Origin: a virus
IMG/VR virus record: IMGVR_UViG_3300025127_007327
Location: 33,460-97,459 of that record
Length of the DNA stretch: 64,000 bases
Strand: one strand, 5' to 3'
Each line of letters begins with the position of its first letter. The stretch's first letter is position 1. A program made the position numbers and the translations under genes. Positions 46,369 through 54,697 of this stretch are shown piece after piece. The notes under the pieces were generated by a model. The model did not search any database and was not told where the DNA came from. It saw nothing but the letters and a program-made list of their open reading frames with translations.

Positions 46369-47307
46369 GTGAACAAAAAAGAAGCGAAGAAAATACTACA
46401 TGAAACGCTTGGAAACCACTTTGACAAAGGACACGAGCTTCTTTTTACGTGTCCGGCATGCGGTCACCACAAACGTAAGTTTTCTGTTAACCTTGATAAA
46501 AATGTATTTAAGTGTTGGGTTTGTGATTATCGGGGTCGTAATATTAGGCGCGTTATACGCCGTTTTGGTTCTTATCTCCAATTACAAAAATGGGACTCAA
46601 TATCGGGTCGTGCAGACTTGGAAAGATTTGCTGACCTTTTTAGTGAGGAGGAGTCTGAAGCAGGGAGTCAAAAAATACAACTCCCAGAGGAATTCATAAG
46701 CCTAACTAGCGATAAGGCTCCTGCAACTGGACGTTATGCAATGAAATATTTGCAGTCTAGAGGTGTTTCAAAACAAGATATTCTCAAATGGAAAATTGGC
46801 TACTGTTTCGACGGAGAATATCGTAATAGAATAATTATACCATCTTTTGACGAGGATGGCGATTGTAGCTACTTTATCGCTAGATCCTATACTGGAGACT
46901 CTTATAAGTATAAAAACCCGAGAGCGTCGAAGGATATAGTGTTTAACGACCTATTTATTGACTGGAATGATGATTTAGTATTAGTAGAAGGAGTTTTTGA
47001 TGCACTGGTCGCCGGAAATGCTGTTCCTATATTGGGTTCAACCCTACGGTCGGGGTCCGACTTATTACGAAAGATTGTACGGAACGACACCCCAATCTAC
47101 ATTGCCCTCGACCCCGACGCCGCGAAAAAAGAGCGTAGGATTATTGACATGTTGCTTCGTTACGATATCGAGCTTTATAAAATCGATGTTACCGGATACG
47201 AAGACGTAGGCTCAATGCCTAAAGAGGTATTTGCACAAAGAAAAGAAAACGCATCGTTTATCGACAGAGATAACTATTTATTGTTAGATTTGCTTACGGC
47301 GGTGTAA
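46369..47307 (+). CDS. DnaG-type DNA primase
   Basis: A 312-residue primase that would make RNA primers for lagging-strand synthesis, in the role of T4 gp61. An N-terminal zinc finger is formed by Cys28-x2-Cys31 and Cys49-x2-Cys52 (CPAC … CWVC). The Toprim domain shows LVEGVFDAL with Glu207 and ALDPDA with Asp248 and Asp250. The protein is shorter than cellular DnaG and lacks a helicase-binding C-terminal domain. The start is GTG, with GAGGGA only two bases upstream, an unusually close spacing. It has its own consensus promoter and is followed after one base by the next gene. Confidence 0.9.
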   Translation: MNKKEAKKILHETLGNHFDKGHELLFTCPACGHHKRKFSVNLDKNVFKCWVCDYRGRNIRRVIRRFGSYLQLQKWDSISGRADLERFADLFSEEESEAGSQKIQLPEEFISLTSDKAPATGRYAMKYLQSRGVSKQDILKWKIGYCFDGEYRNRIIIPSFDEDGDCSYFIARSYTGDSYKYKNPRASKDIVFNDLFIDWNDDLVLVEGVFDALVAGNAVPILGSTLRSGSDLLRKIVRNDTPIYIALDPDAAKKERRIIDMLLRYDIELYKIDVTGYEDVGSMPKEVFAQRKENASFIDRDNYLLLDLLTAV

Positions 47308-47308
47308 A

Positions 47309-48079
47309 ATGAATAACAATCAAAAGTTTATCAACGAAAATTTTAAGCGTTGGGTTAATGAGACAGATAAGTACGCGCACATTGATGAAATAATTGCAGA
47401 GTATGATTTATTAGAGGAATCTTCTGCTCAAGAGCTTCATGAATTACAAATACCCGGTCTCTCTTTTGTTGTTAGATCATGGAGATGGCTTATACCTTTA
47501 ATGAATGTTGTAGCGAGTCATCCAAAAACTCCTGAATCTTTGCGAAAGTTGGCTTATGAGCCAGCTAGAACTGCAAACGAAATGGAAAATAAACTTAATA
47601 AATTTGCGAAAGAGTACCCTACGATTTGGAATAGTGTTCAAGGTGTATTGGGGGTTTCTGATATTTTAGGAACTATAAAGGGAGAAGCACTTCGCTCGAT
47701 TTTAATTAAAGTGCAGGATTCTCTTTATCAAGGGCCCGAATATAATGCTAAGCTGGCAGCGCAAGATAAACAAAAGCGCAAAGCTGCTGCTAAAAAAGCG
47801 GGACCAACTCCCAAGGTTAAGGATATCGACACCAGTCAGCCTCCCGCGCCTCCACCGGGTCGCGAAGATGATGAAGAACTTTCACAATCAATTCCATTTG
47901 TTCCAAGACCACCTAGGACTCCGAAGCGCGTTCAAATTCAAAAAGAGAAAGAAAGAAAAGAAAAAGAAAAAAGAGCACAACAAATTCGCCAAGCTCAACG
48001 CATGCGTGATGCACAGAGGGCTGCCAGAGCACGAACTATGCGTGATTTAGGTGATGATTTTAATGAATCGAAAAAGTAA
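47309..48079 (+). CDS. Hypothetical protein with charged coiled tail
   Basis: A 256-residue protein. The N-terminal half is helical; the middle is proline-rich (TSQPPAPPPGRE, FVPRPPRTPKR) and the C-terminus is a highly charged Lys/Glu/Arg helix (KEKERKEKEKRAQQ) likely to form a coiled coil. No family recognised. It is cotranscribed with the primase (one-base gap) and precedes a tagged protein gene. Confidence 0.55.
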   Translation: MNNNQKFINENFKRWVNETDKYAHIDEIIAEYDLLEESSAQELHELQIPGLSFVVRSWRWLIPLMNVVASHPKTPESLRKLAYEPARTANEMENKLNKFAKEYPTIWNSVQGVLGVSDILGTIKGEALRSILIKVQDSLYQGPEYNAKLAAQDKQKRKAAAKKAGPTPKVKDIDTSQPPAPPPGREDDEELSQSIPFVPRPPRTPKRVQIQKEKERKEKEKRAQQIRQAQRMRDAQRAARARTMRDLGDDFNESKK

Positions 48080-48086
48080 TTGAACA

Positions 48087-48896
48087 ATGATTATTAATGA
48101 AACTAGATTGAACCAAATCATACGTGAAGAGATAGAGCTTCGTATTGTTAAGGAAACAATTACTGAAGTAATATCAGAAATGCAACTTGATCTTACCGAA
48201 GAACGAAGATTAATTATTGAAAAATCACTACTTGATAGTATAAAAAGTGCGGCTAGAAAAGCAGGCGTTTCAATAAGTGTTATGGCTGCGTTGGCGTTTG
48301 GCACACAGGTTGCGTCAAATGTTCAAGAATTAGAAGGTGTTGGTACTACACCGGCCGCCGCAGAACAGTTACAAAACGCAATTGAAGCTGGTCAAAATAT
48401 ATCAGATGCACGCGCTGAATTTATTGAAGATGCCATTGCTTCTAGTAGCCGTGAAGGCGAAATTCCTGCAGATTTAGAACAAGGTGTTGGTGCTGATGAT
48501 GCTAAAGATATTGCAATGGATCGTCTTGAAGCTGAGTTTGCTTCCAGAGGTGAAATTGAAAGCACTGGCAAAATGCAACAAACCGCGCGCGGAGGAGTTT
48601 ATATTACGTATGTCCCATACGATAGTCTTCCAAAGGGATTTAAGGACACGTTTACTCGCGGTGCCGAAAAGGAAGACCTTAAACAATACTATCAGACTAT
48701 GGATATACAAGAATTAGCAGATCTTGTGAGGGATTTTAATAAGTGGGGCTCGGAAGGTCAAGGGAGTTTTTACAAGTCTGAGTCAACCGGAACAAGGCTT
48801 TTACCTTCATCTTGGTCAATTGCATATAAAGCTTGGCAAGACAAAACTGCAGAACGGGGCGCCAAAGGAAAAAGCTTAGCTAAAGAAAATGCTTGA
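48087..48896 (+). CDS. Tagged hypothetical protein 1 (LKQII-EE-type N-terminus)
   Basis: A 269-residue protein whose start (RLNQIIREEIE at residues 7-17) fits the N-terminal peptide shared by five other proteins in this window. After the tag comes a helical region and an alanine-rich hydrophobic stretch (VSISVMAALAFGTQVA at about residues 60-75), then an acidic, Ala/Glu-rich middle. The C-terminal part (YVPYDSLPKGFKDTFTRGAEK) looks like a small folded domain. No function recognised. The tag suggests targeting to the prohead. Confidence 0.6.
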   Translation: MIINETRLNQIIREEIELRIVKETITEVISEMQLDLTEERRLIIEKSLLDSIKSAARKAGVSISVMAALAFGTQVASNVQELEGVGTTPAAAEQLQNAIEAGQNISDARAEFIEDAIASSSREGEIPADLEQGVGADDAKDIAMDRLEAEFASRGEIESTGKMQQTARGGVYITYVPYDSLPKGFKDTFTRGAEKEDLKQYYQTMDIQELADLVRDFNKWGSEGQGSFYKSESTGTRLLPSSWSIAYKAWQDKTAERGAKGKSLAKENA

Positions 48897-48921
48897 CAGT
48901 TACACTGTGTAATGATATAGT
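48893..48921 (+). promoter_or_regulatory. Consensus sigma-70 promoter upstream of nuclease fusion
   Basis: TTGACA (48893-48898) and TATAGT (48916-48921) are separated by 17 bases in front of the Mre11-Rad50 fusion gene. The spacer holds a perfect inverted repeat, TTACAC-T-GTGTAA (48900-48912), which partly matches the one before the primase. The -35 box overlaps the end of the previous gene, whose stop is TGA at 48894-48896. Confidence 0.75.
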
Positions 48922-48942
48922 AAATGTTATAGGAGTGTATTT

Positions 48943-51900
48943 GTGACCATTAAGATAGCGCACGTTTCCGATATTCATGTGCGAAAATTAAAATATCATA
49001 AAGAATATCGAGCAGTATTTGAGCAGCTTTACGAAAAGCTGAGAGAAGAAAAGCCCGACATTATTGTGAACACGGGTGACACCTTTCATACAAAGCTCGA
49101 CATGTCACCAGAAGCAATTAAAATGATGAGCGAGTTGTTTGTTGGCTTAGCCGACATTGCACCTTATCATATGATTCTCGGTAATCATGATATGAATCTT
49201 AAGAATAGTGGTAGGCTTGATGCCATATCACCTATTGTTGACTACCTTGAACACCCTAATATACACTTTCATAAGTATGCATCAGTGGTAGAGGTCGCAC
49301 CCGGTATTGATCTGCACGTCTTGTCTATTGTTGACCCTGAGAATTGGCAAAAGGAATTACCTCAAGATCGTGTCAATATTGCCCTGTATCACGGCTCTGT
49401 TGTGGGCTCAGTCACAGATAGCGGCTGGATGATGACACACGGTGATATTTCTCTTGACGAGCTTGAAAAGTATGATTATGCTATGCTTGGAGATATCCAC
49501 AAGACAGATCAAAAAGTAGATAATCATGGAAGAGCCAAGTATCCCGGCTCACTAGTTCAGCAGAATCATGGAGAGTCAAATGATAAAGGCTATCTTATAT
49601 GGGATATTGAAGATAAAAATACTTGGACTACGAGACATGTTTCCCTTACGAATCCAAAGCCTTTTATCACGATTGAGCTTACTCGTAAAGGACGAATGCC
49701 AAAGAATATTTCTATTCCGTTTGGTGCTCGTTTGCGGCTCGTTAGTAATAACAATTTGCCGCTGGATACCATGAAGCGTGCGGTGGATATCGCAAAGCAT
49801 CGATTTAAGCCAGAAACAATATCATTCCTTAACCGAGCATCAGGTGAGCGAGGCTCTGTTGAATCATTGACTGATGGTTTACAAACAGAAAACTTACGGG
49901 ACATAAAAGTACAAGAAGAATTAATTGATGAATATCTGGTTGATTATGAAGTACCAGAAAAGACGCTTGAGAAAGTTTACGAACTAAATAAGAAGTATAA
50001 TAAAATTGTTGAGGACAATGAAGATGTATCGCGGAATATTAACTGGAAACTTGTTGACTTTGAGTTTGACAATCTGTTTAATTACGGGGATGGTAATAAT
50101 GTTAGCTTTGAAGAGCTAAGTGGCATTATTGGAATCTTTGGTAAAAACTTTTCTGGTAAAAGCAGTATTATTGATGGTATCCTGTGGACACTATTCAATA
50201 CAACATCCAAGAACGAACGAAAGAACTTGAATGTTATTAATCAAAATAAAGAGTTTTGTCGAGGTAAGGTAAAAATACAGATTGGTGATAAAACGTACAC
50301 TGTTGAAAGATCGGCTAAGAAATACGTTAAAAGACTGAAAGGTGAAGAAACATTAGAAGCCAAAACTGAGTTGAACTTTGAAGTGTTTGACCCTGTAATG
50401 GGCGAAACAACTTCTTTAAATGGTCTTACTAGAACGCTAACGGACGCAAATATAAGAAAGCAGTTTGGTACACTTGATGACTTTTCAGTGTCGTCTCTGT
50501 CCTCTCAACATGGAGCACTAGCTTTTATCGATGAAGGCTCGACACGCCGTAAAGAAATCATTGCAAAGTTTTTGGACCTTGAATTGTTTGATCGTAAGTT
50601 CAAATTAGCCAAAGAAGATTCTGTTGATTTAAAGGGTGCCTTAAAAAGATTAGAAAGCAAAAACTATGATGAAGACCTTGAAACTGCGACAGCACTATTG
50701 TCTGAAGCGCGCACTGGGCTAACCGAACGTAAAGAACTGTGTGATTCACTTAAGTCTGCATTGTCAGAATTAAGAGATGTTGATTCAGAAATACAAAATA
50801 AAATCAATTCTATCCCGGCCGAAATTATTGATATTTCAACAGTTAGAAAACAAATCGCTGCTAAACAGAATCAAATCATTTCGTTGGAATCGAGAAATAA
50901 TGAAATCAATTCTGACTTGAAATTTAAACAGCAGCTTTATAAAAAAGTTAATGATTTTGTAAATGAGTTCGATTTGGAACATTATACAAAACTGCAAAAT
51001 GAAATTAACACAAAAAATAGTGAGCTTTCTGATAAAGAAAAGCAAATAGATAAGTTATCTGACGATTACGAAAACGTAATCAACAAAGAAAAACTATTAA
51101 ATAATATTCCATGCGGTACATCTTATCCTACATGCAAATTTATTAGAGACGCACATATAGCTGTGGCAAACAAAACCACAATTGAAGCCGAGCAAAACAG
51201 TGTTTTAAATTCTATTGAAGAATTAAAAAACTTAATTAATGATTTTAATCCTGATGAAGTTGACGAGCAACTTGAAAAATATCGCAACATTGAAAACAGT
51301 AAGCACGAGATATCTTCTAGTATTGCTGATATGAATCTAGAGCTTGAAAAAAATAAAAATTTGATTCATACAATCACAAATAAACTTGACGAACTACAAA
51401 CAAAGCACGACGAGTATGAGCTTAATAAAGAAGCAATTGAAAACTTAGAACTGTTGGTTGCTCAGCTTAATAAGTGTCACTATAAGATTGAACAAACAGA
51501 AAAAAGAATTAATGATTGTGATACAGCAACATTAGAGCTTGTAAAATCAGTTGGCTCATACGAACAAAAGATTGAAACAATCAAAGAACAAAAACAAGAG
51601 TATCAAGATTTGCAGACAGAGTTTGCGGCGTTTGATTTGTTTATGCAATGTATGCATCCTAACGGTATTGCTTACGATGTTATTAAGAAGAAGATACCAG
51701 TAATCAACGAAGAGATTGCGAAGGTGCTTGCTAATATTGTTGACTTTGAAGTATTCTTTGAAGCTGCAGGTAATAAGTTTGATATCAACATCAAGCATCC
51801 AAAGTATGAAGAGCGACCGATAGAGATGGCATCAGGTGCCGAGAAATCACTGTCAGCAATGGCTATCCGTTTAGCATTGTTGGGAGTTTCATCACTGCCA

Positions 51901-52101
51901 AAGTCAGACTTGTTTATCCTTGATGAGCCGGGTACAGCACTGGACGAAGATAATATGTCGGGTTTTATTCAGATTTTGGAACTAATTAAAGTGTATTTCA
52001 AGAATGTTTTGTTAATCTCACACCTTGACTCACTTAAAGATTGTGTAGATATGCAAATCGTGATTGATAAAAAAGCAGGATATGCAAAGGTTAACCAATA
52101 A
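48943..52101 (+). CDS. Single-chain Mre11-Rad50 (SbcD-SbcC / gp47-gp46) fusion
   Basis: A 1052-residue recombination nuclease combining both subunits. Residues about 1-340 are a calcineurin-like phosphoesterase: VSDIHVRK (Asp10, His12), NTGDTFH, LGNHDMN, ALYHGS and LGDIHK. Residues about 365-1052 are a Rad50/SbcC ATPase: Walker A GKNFSGKS at 400-407, long coiled coils, a hook with Cys724 and Cys731, signature ASGAEKSLSAMA near 965, and Walker B LFILDEPGT with Asp994 and Glu995. T4 encodes these as separate genes 47 and 46, used in recombination-dependent replication. No stop or frameshift separates the halves. The start is GTG with AGGAG upstream, and a consensus promoter precedes it. Confidence 0.93.
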   Translation: MTIKIAHVSDIHVRKLKYHKEYRAVFEQLYEKLREEKPDIIVNTGDTFHTKLDMSPEAIKMMSELFVGLADIAPYHMILGNHDMNLKNSGRLDAISPIVDYLEHPNIHFHKYASVVEVAPGIDLHVLSIVDPENWQKELPQDRVNIALYHGSVVGSVTDSGWMMTHGDISLDELEKYDYAMLGDIHKTDQKVDNHGRAKYPGSLVQQNHGESNDKGYLIWDIEDKNTWTTRHVSLTNPKPFITIELTRKGRMPKNISIPFGARLRLVSNNNLPLDTMKRAVDIAKHRFKPETISFLNRASGERGSVESLTDGLQTENLRDIKVQEELIDEYLVDYEVPEKTLEKVYELNKKYNKIVEDNEDVSRNINWKLVDFEFDNLFNYGDGNNVSFEELSGIIGIFGKNFSGKSSIIDGILWTLFNTTSKNERKNLNVINQNKEFCRGKVKIQIGDKTYTVERSAKKYVKRLKGEETLEAKTELNFEVFDPVMGETTSLNGLTRTLTDANIRKQFGTLDDFSVSSLSSQHGALAFIDEGSTRRKEIIAKFLDLELFDRKFKLAKEDSVDLKGALKRLESKNYDEDLETATALLSEARTGLTERKELCDSLKSALSELRDVDSEIQNKINSIPAEIIDISTVRKQIAAKQNQIISLESRNNEINSDLKFKQQLYKKVNDFVNEFDLEHYTKLQNEINTKNSELSDKEKQIDKLSDDYENVINKEKLLNNIPCGTSYPTCKFIRDAHIAVANKTTIEAEQNSVLNSIEELKNLINDFNPDEVDEQLEKYRNIENSKHEISSSIADMNLELEKNKNLIHTITNKLDELQTKHDEYELNKEAIENLELLVAQLNKCHYKIEQTEKRINDCDTATLELVKSVGSYEQKIETIKEQKQEYQDLQTEFAAFDLFMQCMHPNGIAYDVIKKKIPVINEEIAKVLANIVDFEVFFEAAGNKFDINIKHPKYEERPIEMASGAEKSLSAMAIRLALLGVSSLPKSDLFILDEPGTALDEDNMSGFIQILELIKVYFKNVLLISHLDSLKDCVDMQIVIDKKAGYAKVNQ

Positions 52102-52352
52102 TGAGAATTACTAAACAACAACTTAAACAAATTATCATGGAAGAAATTGATAATAAAACGGAAATAACTGAAAACTCTATAGTTTCAGAAACTCTTAATT
52201 CTTTAGAATCAACTACTGATATGGTCTTATCTCTGGATGAAGAACAATTAAATGAAGTTTTGCCAGCTTTAATGCCAATAATTACCAAAGCTCTCGCAAA
52301 CCCTGCTGTGTTACAAGCTATATTGGGTGCCCTTACTGGTGGCGGTAAATAA
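52101..52352 (+). CDS. Tagged small protein 2 with amphipathic C-terminus
   Basis: An 83-residue protein sharing one base with the nuclease stop (TAATG). It starts MRITKQQLKQIIMEEI, the shared tag. The last 30 residues form a hydrophobic or amphipathic helix (VLPALMPIITKALANPA, then ILGALTGGGK) that could interact with membrane. No family recognised. It could be a small internal virion protein carried in the head, which is inferred from the tag. Confidence 0.6.
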   Translation: MRITKQQLKQIIMEEIDNKTEITENSIVSETLNSLESTTDMVLSLDEEQLNEVLPALMPIITKALANPAVLQAILGALTGGGK

Positions 52353-52359
52353 AGTGAAA

Positions 52360-52827
52360 ATGAAAAGGTCAGAACTTAAGCAGGTCATTAAAGAAGAACT
52401 CGAAACTGCAATAGACGAGGGCTTCCTTGATAGAATGATGGGTCGCGACAAAAAGGATAAACCAAAGAGCACATTAATCTATATGCCGGGTAAATCTATT
52501 CTTGAATTCTACAAGACCGGCTACGCCAACGTGATGGGCGCAGTTGTTAAATTGTTTGCACCAAAGGGCGCCGCTCTCGATCCCAATGATTTTTCTCAAG
52601 AAACAACAATTGAATTTGAATTTGACTTTCAGCACGGTGATGAATTCCTCGAACCGCGCTCGACATACGGAAATAGAATAAGGCGAAAGATTAAAAATGC
52701 TGCTTCTAATTTCTTAATAGACGCTCCAAACAAACCCGGCGGCTTTGAAAAAATTAAAGCCGAAGATCTGGCTAATAAAATCTATCAAGATGCACAAAAC
52801 CAAGCGCTGTACGGCACAAAGGAATAA
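52360..52827 (+). CDS. Tagged protein 3
   Basis: A 155-residue protein starting MKRSELKQVIKEELE, a shorter form of the shared tag. A GTG two codons upstream (52354) is an alternative start that would restore the usual tag length. After the tag the protein is basic, with YMPGKSILEFYKTGYANVMGA and a folded-looking C-terminal half. No family recognised. It lies between tagged protein 2 and the tubulin gene with gaps of a few bases. Confidence 0.6.
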   Translation: MKRSELKQVIKEELETAIDEGFLDRMMGRDKKDKPKSTLIYMPGKSILEFYKTGYANVMGAVVKLFAPKGAALDPNDFSQETTIEFEFDFQHGDEFLEPRSTYGNRIRRKIKNAASNFLIDAPNKPGGFEKIKAEDLANKIYQDAQNQALYGTKE

Positions 52828-52830
52828 ATA

Positions 52831-53967
52831 ATGAACGACAACGATAACAATGAGTTTGATTTTCTGCCGCCCGCAGAACCACCACCCTCTTTTAATCAGG
52901 AGAAAGATCACTATCACGAAGAAGTAGATGCTGAAGATTTCGGTATGGTCGAGGATTTCGGATTACAGATGGAATACTCTGATGAAGATCTACTCCCAGA
53001 GAACACGGCTCCTTCTTCAATAAACGTTGGCTTCGTTGGTGTTGGTGGCGGCGGTAACAAGATGGCTAACGCATTTCTTGAATTAGGTTTTAATAAAACA
53101 CTGCTTGTCAATACAACAGGCAAGGACATTCCAAAAAATGTCGAAGAGGATCACGTTGTCCTTATCCCCGATTCTGATGGAATTGGTAAAAACGTAGAAT
53201 ATGGAAAAGAGGTTTTAGCACAAAATGGAGCGATTGTCGAAGATGCTCTCCGCATCAAGTTTGGGAAAGTTGATTGGTTATTCGTCCTTGCTGGTGGCGG
53301 TGGCGGTACCGGTAGTAGCGTCACTGCTCTTCATCCTGTTTTTGAGCGCTACCTTCGCTCTGTTCAAGCTGCTGGACAAGTAGTATACATTACTTCATGG
53401 CCAACCGCACAAGAGAACCTAAACCCCACTATCGCTCGTAATGCGTTGGCGCTTGCTAACGATGTGTCAAGACACCCGCACATTATTCTTGACAACGAGC
53501 GTTCTACACGATTACTTCGCGGCCGGATTGGTATGCTTGGCATGTACCCTGTCGCAAACACACAATTTGCTAAGTCTTTCGCACAAATACTAAAGCTCTC
53601 CAGTGAGGATTCACCGATTCAATCTTTTGATAGTAAAGACTTAGAAACCTGTTTAGATCAGACCGGTCGAGCCTTTGTTGGCTCTACCATGATAAAAGAT
53701 CCAAATACAGGAAAGCTTGGATCGGTGATCCTTCACAACTGCATGAATCGTTCTGCATGTCCTCCACCCAAGGGTAAGGCTGCTGCTGGTTCGTTAGTGT
53801 TGGTTGTGTCAGAAGAGATGGTAGCAGACCCGAAGGTTAGCAAGAATATTGAGTCGGCAATCGCTTATGTCGGCGGTCGATGCGAGACACTTTTCTCTGG
53901 TGTTTACGTCAGAAAGAATGTGCCCGGATTGATTGCGATACTAAGTATGAATGGATTAGCGACATAG
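52831..53967 (+). CDS. Tubulin/FtsZ-superfamily GTPase (phage tubulin)
   Basis: A 378-residue cytoskeletal GTPase. After an acidic, probably disordered N-terminus of about 60 residues comes VGFVGVGGGGNKMA (the FtsZ T1-type loop). The tubulin signature GGGGGTGSS is at 155-163, and a T7 synergy loop equivalent is at IQSFDSKDLE with Asp267 and Asp270, the acidic pair needed to trigger GTP hydrolysis across subunits. NERST near residue 215 matches the position of the FtsZ nucleotide contact. Phage tubulins such as PhuZ build filaments that position replicating phage DNA in large phages; a similar role is inferred. Base composition is less AT-rich than its neighbours. A strong ribosome-binding site (AAGGAATAA) precedes it. 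Confidence 0.9.
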   Translation: MNDNDNNEFDFLPPAEPPPSFNQEKDHYHEEVDAEDFGMVEDFGLQMEYSDEDLLPENTAPSSINVGFVGVGGGGNKMANAFLELGFNKTLLVNTTGKDIPKNVEEDHVVLIPDSDGIGKNVEYGKEVLAQNGAIVEDALRIKFGKVDWLFVLAGGGGGTGSSVTALHPVFERYLRSVQAAGQVVYITSWPTAQENLNPTIARNALALANDVSRHPHIILDNERSTRLLRGRIGMLGMYPVANTQFAKSFAQILKLSSEDSPIQSFDSKDLETCLDQTGRAFVGSTMIKDPNTGKLGSVILHNCMNRSACPPPKGKAAAGSLVLVVSEEMVADPKVSKNIESAIAYVGGRCETLFSGVYVRKNVPGLIAILSMNGLAT

Positions 53968-53976
53968 GAGATTATA

Positions 53977-54393
53977 ATGGCTAGACAAAAAAACACAAAA
54001 AGAATTGACCCTCGTTACTTTTTGAACGAGACAACATATAGGGACTTAAACGAACAAGAAGCACAAGTCCTTGATATGAGCAACCCCAGAGAATTCCGTA
54101 GCGCATATGTCGCCTTGAGACAAAAGCTTGGAAGGGAACCTGTTTTAAAGAATCCCGGCGAAGTAGAATATTATCAATTGAGATCTCTTGTAAAGACCAC
54201 TAGAACCTCTACGGGAGATTACGATAATAAATTTGGATACGCGCTGGATTATTCGACGGTGCCAAATATGACGCAATCTGCATACATTGATATGATTGAA
54301 CCGGGTGATAGAGCCGCCACAGATCCAGCAGTTTGGCTAGCACAAACTTTATTAAAGAGTAGAGGTATTAACAAAGTAGAAGTTGTTGGATAG
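53977..54393 (+). CDS. Hypothetical protein downstream of tubulin gene
   Basis: A 138-residue protein, 9 bases after the tubulin stop with TAGGAG as ribosome-binding site. It begins with a basic stretch (ARQKNTKRIDPRYFL) and has a conserved-looking middle (DLNEQEAQVLDMSNPREF). The close spacing suggests co-translation with the tubulin, so it may be an adaptor or partner (inference only). No family recognised. Confidence 0.6.
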   Translation: MARQKNTKRIDPRYFLNETTYRDLNEQEAQVLDMSNPREFRSAYVALRQKLGREPVLKNPGEVEYYQLRSLVKTTRTSTGDYDNKFGYALDYSTVPNMTQSAYIDMIEPGDRAATDPAVWLAQTLLKSRGINKVEVVG

Positions 54394-54397
54394 TAAA

Positions 54398-54697
54398 ATG
54401 ATTAATTTATTAAACAAACTTTGGAATTTTTTAGTATCAAAAACATCACATGCTATTGCAGCAACACCAGTACTTGTAGAAGATACAACAGAAGAAATCG
54501 ATCTGCGCGCCTTATTTGTGCAAGTTTGCGTAAGCAAAGGTATGGGTGATAGACCTCTAAGAGAATCAAATGCAGTAGAATTATTTCTCGAATGGTATGA
54601 TGGGGAGCCTACTCACGATGCTATACTCGCATGTATGCCTGAATTTATGGCGCAAAATAATATAGTCAACGCTAAGTTTCAAAGGTTCTTTGGATGA
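54398..54697 (+). CDS. Small hypothetical protein
   Basis: A 99-residue protein; ATG 54398 is preferred over an upstream TTG at 54383 because it lies just after the preceding stop. The N-terminal 25 residues are hydrophobic with basic residues (NLLNKLWNFLVSKTSHA), and the rest is acidic and helical. It overlaps the next gene by 4 bases (ATGA). No function recognised. Confidence 0.55.
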   Translation: MINLLNKLWNFLVSKTSHAIAATPVLVEDTTEEIDLRALFVQVCVSKGMGDRPLRESNAVELFLEWYDGEPTHDAILACMPEFMAQNNIVNAKFQRFFG

